Assembly (NCBI GenBank): GCA_910578935.1
Contig: CAJTSM010000007.1
Coordinates: forward strand, 1 to 52,207
DNA length: 52,207 bases
Direction: 5' to 3'
From: an uncultured Oscillibacter sp.
GTDB taxonomy: Bacteria > Bacillota > Clostridia > Oscillospirales > Oscillospiraceae
The position numbers and the translations under genes are program-made. Shown piece after piece: positions 1 through 9,400 of this stretch. The notes beneath the pieces are model-generated. The model was not told the DNA's origin. It saw nothing but the letters and a program-made list of their open reading frames with translations, and ran no database searches. Numbering within the stretch: position 1 is the first letter of the stretch; the number at the start of each line of letters is the position of its first letter.

Positions 1-516
1 GAAGTAGATGATATTATCCAGCTTGTGGGCATAGGCGAAGTGGAAGCCCTCCCACACCTGGCCTTCGTCCGCCTCACCGTCGCCGATCACACAGAAAACC
101 GTGCTGTCCCGTCCGTCGATCTTGTTGCCCAGCGCCGCGCCGGTGGCGGTGGATACGCCCTGGCCCAGGGACCCGGTGGTCAGGTCCACGCCGGGGGTGA
201 GCTTCCGGTCCGTGTGGCTGGGGAACTTCGTCCCGGGCTGGTTCAGGGTGTACGCCTCTTCTATGGGGTAGAAACCCATCAGGCCGAAGGTGGCGTAGGC
301 CACGGGGCCCGCGTGACCTTTGCTCAGCACCAGCCAGTCCCGGTCCTCCCACCGGGGATTCTTCGGGTCATACTTCATGACCTCCCCGTACAATACCGCC
401 ATCAGGTCCGCCAGGTCCATCGACCCGCCCACGTGCCCGAAGCCTCGGCTGTGGATCACTTTCAGCGTCTCCAGCCGAATTTCCGCCGCTAAGACCTTCA
501 GATTCTTTTCGTTCAT
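1..516 (-). CDS. transketolase, N-terminal subunit (partial)
   Basis: This is the first 172 codons of a thiamine-diphosphate-dependent transketolase N-terminal half; the 3' end lies beyond the window. Visible family signatures are HVGGSMD near residue 28, SKGHAG near 65, TTGSLGQG near 118 and the TPP/Mg motif GDGEADEGQ near 147. Split transketolases (N and C subunits as neighbouring genes) are common in Clostridia, so a C-terminal subunit gene is expected next on the minus strand. It moves two-carbon units between sugar phosphates in the cytoplasm. The ATG at 516 is preceded by a GGAGGAAAG ribosome site. It is the last visible gene of a minus-strand operon with a symporter, a dead oxidoreductase and an isomerase, so it probably serves sugar breakdown. 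The start and family are clear; the substrate range is not. Confidence 0.93.
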   Translation of the reverse strand, partial: MNEKNLKVLAAEIRLETLKVIHSRGFGHVGGSMDLADLMAVLYGEVMKYDPKNPRWEDRDWLVLSKGHAGPVAYATFGLMGFYPIEEAYTLNQPGTKFPSHTDRKLTPGVDLTTGSLGQGVSTATGAALGNKIDGRDSTVFCVIGDGEADEGQVWEGFHFAYAHKLDNIIYF

Positions 517-589
517 AAAACCGCTTTCCTCCTTTTGGTTCTATAGAAATATTGTAGCAGTATAAATCGCCGTTCCGGCGGAATTTCCA

Positions 590-2218
590 TCAACCAATAC
601 CGATCGGGGAAAAAATGATGTACATGACCACAACCACCCCAATACCTACGGCGGCCCAAATCTTGCCGGTCTTCCAGGGGGTCATGTCCATAACCTTGGC
701 ATCGGGCATCTCCCAGGCCTTCTGGCGGGGGCACACTTTGATGCAGACGGCGTAAATGGCGCACTCCAGAACAAACAGGGCAAAAACCACATAGAGGTAG
801 TGGAAGCGGTCAAAGAAGGGAATCACCTTGCTCAGGCCGTAAAGAACCATGTGGACGGGCACCACAATCTTCGGCGCAATAGCGGGCGCCCGCTTGGTCA
901 GCAGGCCAAAGAGCACCGCCGTCAGAAGAGGCATGGAGAAAAAGCCCCAACACTCGTTAATAAAGTTCATGATGCCGGTGCCGAAGTACATAACAAAGGG
1001 AGAGATGGCGATGGCTACCACACCCACTACGGTGCCAAACATCTGACCGATTTTCACAACCTTCGTGGCGTCCGCTCCTTTGCCCCAAATAGGCTGCCAG
1101 AGGTTCAGGCTGAAAATGGTGGAAGCCGAGTTCAGCACGGAGTTGAAGGAGGACAGAATTGCGCCGAACATCACCGCCGCGAAGAAGCCCATCAAAGGCT
1201 CGGGCAGGACCTCCATAACCAGCAGCGGGTACGCCTGGTCGGCGGCCAGGCCCACGGTGGCGTCCATCTGACCCTCGGCAGCCAGAAGCTGGAAAGCCAT
1301 GACGCCGGGGATAACGATGACAAACACATCCAGGCACTTGAAAAAGCCCGCCCAGATGGCGCCTTTCTGGCTCTCCGCCAGATTCTTGCCGCCCAATGAG
1401 CGCTGGATGATGGACTGGTTCGTGGCCCAATAGAAGAGGTTATTCACGAACATGCCGGTAAACAGCAGGGGCCAGGGAATCTCAGGAGGCAGGGCCGCAG
1501 GATCAGACCAGGCGTTCATCTTTTCCGGTGTGGCGGTGACAAAGTGCTCCACACCCGCCATAAAGCCGCCGCCGTCCAGCTCGCCCAGGGCCACAAAGGC
1601 CAGGATTGGAATCGCGAAACCGCCGATAATGAGGCCCACGCCGTTGATGGTGTCGGAGTAGGCCACGGCTTTCAACCCTCCGAAGACGGCGTAGCACATG
1701 CCCACCACGCCGGTTCCTACGCAGATGATGGTGATAGCTGTAAAGTAGTTGATTCCGAACATGCTCTCGATATCAAAGATTTTCACCAGGGCCACCGCTC
1801 CGGAATAAAGAATGGTGGGCAGCATGGTGATAACATAAGCTACCAGGAACAGCAGGGAGAACAGGCGCATGGTGAAGGTGTCATACCGCATCTCGAAAAA
1901 CTCCGGGATCGTGGCAATGCCGCCTTTGAGGAGCCGGGGCAGGAAGCTGAAGGCCAGCACCACTAGAGCAAAGGCGGAAGTGGCCTCCCAGGCCATGGTG
2001 CTCATGTTTCCCGCGAAGGACTGACCGTTGGTCCCGACAAGCTGCTCTGCCGACAGGTTTGTCATCATCAGAGAACCAGCGATTACGATGCCCGGCAGGC
2101 CGCGGCCCGCCAGGAAGTAGCCCTCTTTTGTAGAGAGGTCGTCATCACGGGTCTTCCACCAAGAGAGGACGGCTACTAACACGGTAAAGCCAATAAATGT
2201 TATGACTGTGAATAACAT
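590..2218 (-). CDS. sodium/solute symporter (SSS/SLC5 family)
   Basis: A 542-residue polytopic membrane protein of the sodium:solute symporter family, resembling the YidK / sodium-glucose cotransporter branch. The N-terminus shows a first helix followed by the family's EGYFLAGRGLPG segment (residues about 33-44) and the unwound helix-1 region with NLSAEQLVGTNGQ. Further alternating hydrophobic stretches fit a 13-14 helix topology. A strong AAGGAGGG site precedes the ATG. It would import a sugar, polyol or inositol-like substrate with sodium. Its position between the isomerase/dehydratase and transketolase genes suggests it supplies that pathway. The exact substrate cannot be read from the sequence. 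Confidence 0.9.
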   Translation of the reverse strand: MLFTVITFIGFTVLVAVLSWWKTRDDDLSTKEGYFLAGRGLPGIVIAGSLMMTNLSAEQLVGTNGQSFAGNMSTMAWEATSAFALVVLAFSFLPRLLKGGIATIPEFFEMRYDTFTMRLFSLLFLVAYVITMLPTILYSGAVALVKIFDIESMFGINYFTAITIICVGTGVVGMCYAVFGGLKAVAYSDTINGVGLIIGGFAIPILAFVALGELDGGGFMAGVEHFVTATPEKMNAWSDPAALPPEIPWPLLFTGMFVNNLFYWATNQSIIQRSLGGKNLAESQKGAIWAGFFKCLDVFVIVIPGVMAFQLLAAEGQMDATVGLAADQAYPLLVMEVLPEPLMGFFAAVMFGAILSSFNSVLNSASTIFSLNLWQPIWGKGADATKVVKIGQMFGTVVGVVAIAISPFVMYFGTGIMNFINECWGFFSMPLLTAVLFGLLTKRAPAIAPKIVVPVHMVLYGLSKVIPFFDRFHYLYVVFALFVLECAIYAVCIKVCPRQKAWEMPDAKVMDMTPWKTGKIWAAVGIGVVVVMYIIFSPIGIG

Positions 2219-2307
2219 AAATACCCTCCTTTCTTCGTGTTTTCATGCGGAGGAAACGGGTCTTGTCACGCTGGAAAAGGGCTGGGTGGATCGCCTCTTC
2301 CCCTTAT

Positions 2308-2812
2308 TTACGAAAACGTTACCCAACTGGAGTCATACTCCCCAGACTCCACGCATTTCTCAGCCCATTTCACGCCCTGGGCGCCGGGCCCCGCGCTGGG
2401 ATACCAGAAGTCACCCTACTCCTCCCGCCCGCTGACGGACATGACGGCGGTAAAACGGCGGCAGAAGCCGCAAGCCTTGAAGAGGCCCCGACGCGGCCTC
2501 CAAAGCAGCCTTATAAATCTCATAACGGGTCCTATTGGGAGTGGCACTGGATGCCGCCTCGATGTCTTCTTTCCGTTTCGTCCCGGCGGTAAACATGGTT
2601 TTCATCCCGGCTCTGGCGGTCCTGGACCACTCCCAGCGCCACCACAAAGACCATGCCCCGTTCCGGCACAGTGTCAAACTCCCAGCCGCCAGTTGGATGG
2701 AATTGTTCCGAAGGGCGGCAGAGCGGCGGGTTCGTCAACTTGGCGTTCCTTCTCCCCTGGCCGCCATGGACCAGCGAATCGGGGAGCCCATGGCCTTGGA
2801 CCCATCGTTCAT
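2308..2812 (-). pseudogene. decayed Gfo/Idh/MocA-family oxidoreductase
   Basis: Translating the minus strand in all frames recovers pieces of one NAD(P)-dependent Gfo/Idh/MocA dehydrogenase. An ATG at 2812 with an AAGGAG site starts a frame reading MGSPIRWSMAARGEG, which meets a TGA at 2735-2737 where relatives have a glycine codon (GGA to TGA). The same frame continues RSAALRNNSIQLAAGS, then shifts to FDTVPERG and VVALGV, then shifts again to MKTMF, IEAASSATPN and YEIYKAALEA. Homology then breaks off and resumes with the family C-terminus, GVKWAEKCVES and DSSWVTFS, ending in TAA at 2308-2310. The total of about 505 bp is under half of the usual length of roughly 1.1 kb. A nonsense codon, at least two frameshifts and a large internal deletion point to genuine decay rather than one sequencing error. 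The neighbouring genes are intact. Confidence 0.8.
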
Positions 2813-2848
2813 AGAACCATCTCCTTAATATAAAATTTATGGAACAAG

Positions 2849-3778
2849 TCAAAGCTTGTAACCTACTCTTTTTAAGTACTCTACACTGGCCTTCACGTCC
2901 CGCAGGCTGGTAGCGGAGTTCCGGGGATCCCGTTCCTGCTCAATGGTGACATAGCCGCTGTAACCGATCTCTTCCAGCGCCTTTCGAATCCCGGGATAGT
3001 CCAGGCTGCCCGTGCCGATGGGACACATAGCTCCTTTGCCGCAGCCGTCAAAAAAGCGGATATGCTCCCCTAAAACCTGATGGTAAACCGTCTCGTTAAC
3101 GTCTTTAAAGTGGACGTAGTCCAGGCGGTCCGCATATTTCCGTAAAAATTCTACCGGGTCCATCCGGGAGTAGTGCAGGTGCCCCGTGTCCAGGCAAAGT
3201 CCGGCAATCTCATAGGGAATATCCCGGACCACCGCCGCAATCTCGTCTTCAAATTCAATATAGCTCCCGGCGTGAGGATGGATTACCGGACGAACGCCGT
3301 ATTGGTTTGCTCGTTCGCACACCGCCCGGAGATTTTTCATGAAGCCGGACCACTCCCTGGCGGAGAGCCGGGGCGCCCGGTCCGGGTGGCCGGCGGCATA
3401 GTCACGCTCGTCATGTCCCCAATCCATCACCGTCATGTAGGGAGTGGGAAATTTCTGTCCCTCATGAAGCGGCAGTTTGGGCAGCGCCGGGTCCGTAATT
3501 AAGGAGCAGATCTCGTCCACCGCTTTTAGGACGCTCTTCTGATTGGCCGGGTCCAGCAAATCGTGAAAGATCGTGCCCGCCACAATTGCAATGCCGTTCT
3601 TTCGCAGCTCGGCGGAGACAACCTCCGCATCAATAGGCAGATATCCGTAAGGCCCCAGCTCAATGGCGCTGTAACCCGCCAGTCCGGCCTCCTCCAGCAC
3701 CCGCTTCCAGGGGGGTAGATAGGGATTCTTGGGGTCATCCACACCCCAGCAGCAGGGCGCGCCGCAAATTTGAATCAT
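2849..3778 (-). CDS. sugar phosphate isomerase/epimerase, inosose dehydratase-like
   Basis: A 309-residue xylose-isomerase-like TIM-barrel protein of the IolE/IolI/hydroxypyruvate isomerase superfamily. Features seen are the N-terminal CCWGVDDPKNP, SAIELGPYGY (beta-2 region), HPHAGSYIE, CLDTGHLHYSRMDP, YVHFKDVN and the C-terminal YVTIEQERDP. These supply the Glu/Asp/His/Glu metal-binding set usual in the family. The ATG at 3778 is chosen because AGGAGG lies seven bases upstream; a GTG at 3796 and an ATG at 3784 in the same frame sit on or too close to that site. The reaction is probably dehydration or isomerisation of an inosose-like or ketose substrate, an inference from family and from the neighbouring symporter and (dead) Gfo/Idh dehydrogenase, the classic partner of IolE. 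It is the first gene of the minus-strand operon. Confidence 0.82.
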   Translation of the reverse strand: MIQICGAPCCWGVDDPKNPYLPPWKRVLEEAGLAGYSAIELGPYGYLPIDAEVVSAELRKNGIAIVAGTIFHDLLDPANQKSVLKAVDEICSLITDPALPKLPLHEGQKFPTPYMTVMDWGHDERDYAAGHPDRAPRLSAREWSGFMKNLRAVCERANQYGVRPVIHPHAGSYIEFEDEIAAVVRDIPYEIAGLCLDTGHLHYSRMDPVEFLRKYADRLDYVHFKDVNETVYHQVLGEHIRFFDGCGKGAMCPIGTGSLDYPGIRKALEEIGYSGYVTIEQERDPRNSATSLRDVKASVEYLKRVGYKL

Positions 3779-4023
3779 CGTCATTCCTCCTGTCACAGTT
3801 TTATTGTTTTCTCACGATATCACCGGGCTTCCTTCCCTTGAACCGCTTTGATTGTATCAAAACCTCAACCGCAATGTTTTTGGATTCTTGCGTGTAATTT
3901 TTTTCAAGCCCGGTATAATATGCACAAATTTTCCCGTTTAGATTTGTCAATTATCCGTTCTTGCTTTTCTTATGAAAGTTCAAGATAATAAAGAGAGCCC
4001 CGGCGGAAAGGAGGAAATCGTCT

Positions 4024-4878
4024 GTGCCCAGTCAGTTGTCCTATGTCCACAACCGGCAGCCCTCCCTGCTCTACATCACTCCTCAACGGACAGTTGACCC
4101 AAAAGTCAACCGGGTCCTGCACTCCCACGACAGCGTGTGTGAGCTGGTCTTCGTCAACGCCGGCGAAGGCACCTATCTCATTAACGGAATCAGTTATCCC
4201 ATCTTTCCCGGCGACTTTTTACTGACTAACCAGGGGGACCTTCACGAGATTCAATCCGCCACTCATCGGGAAATCGGAACCATCTGCTTCGGCATTGGGG
4301 AACTGGCCTTGCGGGGACTGCCTCCCGGCTGCCTGGCTCTGGCGGAGGACGGTTTTATCCGCCCGGTGGGCAGGAACTATGAGCAGATTAAAAACTTATG
4401 CCAGCTGCTGTATGAGCAGATGAAGCTGGGCACTGTCCAGGGACAGGCCATAGCCCGCTATCTCTTCCTGGCACTGCTGCCGCTGGCGCTGAGCTTTCCT
4501 GCCGACGAACGCAGGGAACGGCAGGCGGAATCCGCCGCCTTGGTCGGGTGGGTGGGACAATACATCGCCTCTCATTATGCCGAGCCTCTAACACTGGAAC
4601 AAATTGCGGAGAGCCTGAATGTCTCCCCCTACCATATGGCCCATGTATTTAAGGAAGTCACAGGCTTCTCCCCCATTCAATACGTAATCCGCCGCCGAAT
4701 GGGTGAGGCACAAAATCTGCTGATCTCCACAGATTTCAGCGCAGCGCAGATCGCCGTCATGGTGGGATATGACAGCGCCAGCCATTTTAACAGCATTTTC
4801 AAAAGGGTGGTGGGTCTGCCGCCGGTGCGGTACCGGCGGTGGTATCTGGAAATGATGCGGGGAAAGCGGCGGCAGTAA
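4024..4878 (+). CDS. AraC-family transcriptional regulator with cupin sensor
   Basis: A 284-residue regulator. Residues about 25-90 form an AraC-type cupin pocket (HSHDSVCELVFVNAGEGTYLINGISYPIFPGDF). Residues about 185-280 form the double helix-turn-helix, with LTLEQIAESLNVSPYHMAHVFKEVTGFSPIQYV and then the second helix pair around IAVMVGYDSASHFNSIFKRVVGLPP. The start is GTG at 4024 behind AAAGGAGG. It is divergent from the isomerase-symporter-transketolase operon and upstream of the binding-protein/kinase pair, so it probably controls the former in response to a sugar. A TATAAT at 3914-3919 is the likely -10 of its promoter, with no good -35. The family call is firm; ligand and targets are inferred. 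Confidence 0.9.
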   Translation: MPSQLSYVHNRQPSLLYITPQRTVDPKVNRVLHSHDSVCELVFVNAGEGTYLINGISYPIFPGDFLLTNQGDLHEIQSATHREIGTICFGIGELALRGLPPGCLALAEDGFIRPVGRNYEQIKNLCQLLYEQMKLGTVQGQAIARYLFLALLPLALSFPADERRERQAESAALVGWVGQYIASHYAEPLTLEQIAESLNVSPYHMAHVFKEVTGFSPIQYVIRRRMGEAQNLLISTDFSAAQIAVMVGYDSASHFNSIFKRVVGLPPVRYRRWYLEMMRGKRRQ

Positions 4879-4927
4879 CCCAGTCGTTCTGCCTGCGGAC
4901 GGCCGCAGCTTCCGTGTCAAATACACA

Positions 4928-4956
4928 TTGAAATTACCAAAAAAATATGCTATTGT
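4928..4956 (+). promoter_or_regulatory. candidate sigma-A promoter of the binding-protein/kinase operon
   Basis: TTGAAA at 4928-4933 and TATTGT at 4951-4956 are separated by 17 bases, in an AT-rich stretch about 60 bases ahead of the lipoprotein start at 5019. The match is moderate. Confidence 0.5.
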
Positions 4957-5018
4957 AATAAATATAAAAATGGATGAAAAGAACGTATAAAACCTAAAAT
5001 GAAAGGGGAAATTGACTC

Positions 5019-6482
5019 ATGAAAATCTTGGGGAGCATTCGGAAAACGGTATGCCTGGCCTGTCTGGCGGTGTTTTTTTCACTGTTCCTGACAGGATGCG
5101 GGGACCAAAGCCCCCTGGATCCCAAAAACCCTGTTTCTTTGACGGTATGGCACTATTACAACGGTTCTCAGCAGGCCGCTTTCGACGCCTTGGTAGAGGA
5201 GTTCAACGACACGGTTGGCCAAGACCGGGGAATTTATGTAGAAAGCTATTCTCAGGGCTCCGTCTCTGATCTGGAAACCGCTGTGCGGGACGCTATTAGC
5301 GGCAAGGTAGGCGCGGACGCCATTCCGGATATCTTCTCCTCTTATGCCGACACCGCCTATGAAATCGAGACAGTCGGAGCTCTGGCAGACCTCTCCGTCT
5401 ATTTAGGGCAGGAGGAGCTGGACCGGTATGTGGACTCTTATATCGAGGAGGGCCGTATTGCCGACGACGGGTCTTTGCGGATCTTCCCCACCGCAAAATC
5501 CACAGAAATCATGATGCTCAACCGCACAGACTGGGAGCCTTTCGCCCAGGCCACAGGAGCCTCTCTGGAGGACTTGTCTACAATTGAAGGCGTCGCGGCG
5601 GCTGCCCAAGCGTATTATGAATGGACAGACAGCCTCACTCCCGATGTGCCGGAAGACGGCAAGGCTCTCTATGGACGGGACGCCGTAGCCAACTATTTTA
5701 TTATCGGCATGCAGCAGCTGGGTGTGGAAATCTTCCAAGTGGAAAACGGCAAAATGTCTCTGCACACCCCTAAGGAGGAGCTCCGCCGCCTCTGGGAAAA
5801 TTACTATGTCCCCATGGTCAAAGGTTATTTTGGTGCCTACGGCTCCTTCCGCTCTGACGATGTGAAAACGGGAGACATCCTGGCTTATACCGGTTCCACC
5901 GCCTCCGCCATGTATTTCCCTGATCAGGTGGAGCTGGACGGCAGCAGTCACGCTATTGATTATCTCGTACTGCCGGCTCCTGTGTTCAAGGGCGGGCGGA
6001 ATTTTGCCGTCCAGCAAGGCGCGGGCATGGTGGTCAGTAAATCCGACGAGCGCCGGGAATATGCCGCGGTGGAATTTTTGAAATGGTTTACCCTAGCGGA
6101 GAATAACCTGCGCTTCGGCTGCGTGTCCGGCTATCTGCCGGTGACCAAGGAGGCTAACAGCGTCCAAAAGCTGGAGCAGGTGATCTCTGACCAAGGGCTG
6201 TCCGTGTCTCCCAAGACGCAGGACTGCCTGACCTCCATTTTCAACAGCATAGAAGACATGACCCTTTATACCAATAAGAGCTTCCAAAACGGCTCCGCCG
6301 CCCGAAAGGTACTGGAATACCATCTAGCGGATCAGGCGGCGGCGGACCGGGCGGAGGTACTGGCCTCTATAGCCCAGGGAGCGGGATTGGAAGAGGCTGC
6401 CGCGCCTTACGTGTCCGACGCATCCTTTGAAGCTTGGTACAACTCTTTTTGCGGTGCACTAAACGCCGCTGCGGGCAGGTAG
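5019..6482 (+). CDS. extracellular solute-binding lipoprotein
   Basis: A 487-residue ABC-type solute-binding protein (sugar-binding family 1 fold). It has a lipoprotein signal peptide: basic n-region (KILGSIRK), a hydrophobic core, and lipobox LTGC with the modified cysteine at residue 27, so the mature protein is anchored outside the membrane. The segment SLTVWHYYNGSQQAAFDALVEEFN after the anchor is typical of the family's first beta-alpha unit, and IVVS-type hinge segments follow (GAGMVVSKSDERREYAAVEFLKWF). No permease or ATPase gene is adjacent. The next gene is a membrane hybrid histidine kinase only four bases downstream, so the protein more likely presents a ligand to that kinase than to a transporter (inference). 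RBS is AAAGGGGAAA; the start at 5019 gives a proper signal peptide. Confidence 0.88.
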   Translation: MKILGSIRKTVCLACLAVFFSLFLTGCGDQSPLDPKNPVSLTVWHYYNGSQQAAFDALVEEFNDTVGQDRGIYVESYSQGSVSDLETAVRDAISGKVGADAIPDIFSSYADTAYEIETVGALADLSVYLGQEELDRYVDSYIEEGRIADDGSLRIFPTAKSTEIMMLNRTDWEPFAQATGASLEDLSTIEGVAAAAQAYYEWTDSLTPDVPEDGKALYGRDAVANYFIIGMQQLGVEIFQVENGKMSLHTPKEELRRLWENYYVPMVKGYFGAYGSFRSDDVKTGDILAYTGSTASAMYFPDQVELDGSSHAIDYLVLPAPVFKGGRNFAVQQGAGMVVSKSDERREYAAVEFLKWFTLAENNLRFGCVSGYLPVTKEANSVQKLEQVISDQGLSVSPKTQDCLTSIFNSIEDMTLYTNKSFQNGSAARKVLEYHLADQAAADRAEVLASIAQGAGLEEAAAPYVSDASFEAWYNSFCGALNAAAGR

Positions 6483-6486
6483 CGCT

Positions 6487-9400
6487 ATGAAGAGGGGCAG
6501 CCGCCGGACTGGAAAGCAGTCGACGATTTTCCGCATTTTTCTCCTCCCCCTGATCGCCATCATGTTGCTGCAAAGCGCCATCACCATCGGCACCCTGGTG
6601 ATCAGCCGAACCACGGAAACGCTGGAGGAGTATTCCGGCAACATGATGACCCGGCTGGTGGAGAACCGGGGTGTGATCCTGCAAAACGACATGAATCAGC
6701 GCTGGGCCGCGATCCATCAGCAGGAAGCTTCCATCCACGCGATTTTAGAGCAGTACCTGAATGAGGCGGAATCAGACGTGAAAGGCCTTCTCCATTCCGG
6801 TGAACAGCGAAACACCCTGCTGGAGCGGCTGTTCCCGGAGTGCCTGGACATTTTACAGAGCAACTCCACTACAGGGGTTTTTCTGATTCTGGCGGGGCCG
6901 GATGCGGCGGCAGAAGAGCTGGACGGCTTTTTCATCCGGGATTCCGACCCCAACACCAATCCGGCAAACTACAGTGACCTGCTGCTGGAACGAGGGAGCA
7001 AGGAACTCTCCCGGGCCTGGAATATTCCCCTTGACACCAACTGGACCACCCGGTTCCGCCTGGACGGCCCGGGCGCCAATGACGCAGACCGCTATTTTTA
7101 CGAACCCTGGCGGGCCGGAACGGATTTCCCCGATGCGGACACGGCAGACCTGGGTTATTGGTCCCTGCCTTTCTGTTTGGAAAAGAACCGGGCGGACCCC
7201 CATGAAATGATTGCCTATTCCCTGCCCCTGCGGTATAAGGGGCAGACTTACGGCGTACTGGGGGTCGAAATTTCCAGCCGGAGCCTGTATGACTATTTCC
7301 CCGCGGCGGAATTAAACGACTCCCAGCAGTCGGGGTATCTTCTCGCCATCAAAGACGGCGGCAGCCACTACATCCCCCTGGTAGGCAAGGGCATCCTCTA
7401 CGATCAAATACGCTCCATGGACGGAGGCTTTTCCCTGACAGAGACGGATTATAAAAATCTCCTCCAGGTGCAAGACGCCGGGCCGGTGGGTCACGGCGTC
7501 TACGCTGTGGTACGTCCTTTAAAACTGTACAGCAACCACGTGCCTTATGAGAATACCGAATGGGCTCTCCTTGGTCTGGACACAGAGGAGGACTTATTTG
7601 GCATAAGCCGCCGTCTCTACATATGGATGGTGACTGCCGTATTCATCGGCCTGGGCTTCGGCGTGCTGGGCATTTATCTGGCCGTACGGCATTTAACTCG
7701 CCCGGTTCAGGAGCTGATGCAGTGTATTCGGGAAGGCGCGGCAGGCCTGACCGCCTTCAAACCCTCCAATATTCTGGAAATTGACGCGCTGCATGACGTG
7801 GTGGTAACCCTGACGGAGCAGCAGAGAAAAGCGGAAAATATCCTGTTGGAAGAGAAGGAGCGCTATAAGCTGGCCCTGGAATCCTCCAAAGACGTTTTCT
7901 TTTCCTATGACCTGCAAAATCAGATGCTGGATATTTTCAATCATCCCACTATGAGCGGGCAGCGGTCCTGCCACGACTACGGGGGCAGTTTCATTGACCC
8001 CGCCTATATCTATGAAGAGGACCGCCCCAAAACTCTGGAGATTTTGCAGAGTGATGCTGACAACTTGTACGCGGAGTTCCGCCTGAAATGGCCGGAGGAT
8101 ACAGACCACGGCTGGGTAGCTCTGACGGGCAAAGCGGTCTACGATACCGACGGGCGGCGCTGGAAGCTGGTGGGAAGCATCCGCGACATTCAGGAGCAAA
8201 AAGAGCGGGAGGCTCAGCAGCTCCGGAAAAACACCATTGACGGCGTTACCGGGCTCTACGTCTGCCGCGCGGGCCTCAAGGAATTGGCAGAATACCGGAA
8301 GGCTCGGACCGACGGCATCTTGGTAAACCTGTTTTTGGAACAGTTGAAACAGGTCAACGAGAAAAACGGCATTGTCTTTGGCGATATGATTCTGGAGGAA
8401 TTGGGCCAGTTGGTGCGGGAGCGCTGCCGGAACCTGGAGGAAGAAGCCGGGTGCCGGACAGTGGCCCTGCGTCTGAACCGGGATGAGCTCATCTTGTGGC
8501 TGGAGGGGCGGACAGCGGCTGAAGGAATGGCGTTCGCAGAGGCGCTGCTGGAGGCGGCTCACGCCCAGGAGGAAACGTTTTCCGTCCGGCTGCGGGCCGG
8601 TTTGGCCCAAGGGGAAGGGGATCCGGAGTCTCTGATCCGCAAGGCAAAACTGGCCCGGATCGCTTCCTGTGGGCGGCCTCTATTCTATGACAGCCTTCCG
8701 GAACAAGGCCGCGCTCCCCTGCCGCCCCTTCAGGAATACGAGAGCAGCTCCTTAGGTTATGGAGAGGATGTAAGCCTTGTATCCGTAGCCCTGAACCTCT
8801 TTGGCAAGGGCGGCGATTTTCCCGGGCAGATGACGCTGATGATCCGGAAAATCGGCCGCTACTATGGGGCCGGAGGCGTGTTGGTGTCCCTGTTGCGGGC
8901 GGATTTCAATTCTAACTATCTCAACTATCAGTGGTGGAAAGACGGCCGAACCTCCATACCCGGCGTACAGAAATACAAAGAGGAAGAAAAGCAGTCTTTC
9001 CTCCTCTGGCTGGGTCAGGAGGAGATCCGGTATTTTTCTCCGGAGGACAGCCGGGAGACAGTCCTCCAGCGTTTCCTGAACGTTTCACCGGGCCAGGGGG
9101 GCGTCTTGCTGCCTTTGTATGACAGCGGCAGCTACATGGGGAACATCTGTATCCTGGATGTTCCGCCCTCCCTTTCAGAGGCTCCTGAAACATACCAGGA
9201 ATTGGCGGAGCTGGGCCAAGTTATCCAAAGCCAGCTGAATCAGCAGCAGCATGATATCGCCAGCAAAGCCAAGTCTGAATTCCTCTCCCGCATGAGCCAC
9301 GAAATTCGCACACCCATGAACGGCATCATCGGTATGACGGCCATCGCCCTCCAGGAAGAGCAGAGCCCAGAGCGGATTTTGGACTGCCTGCAAAAAATTC

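Noticed and set aside
2532..2852. A 106-codon minus-strand frame read as one hypothetical gene.
   Set aside because: Only part of it matches a known family; the match moves between frames, so the region is better explained as a pseudogene of a Gfo/Idh enzyme.
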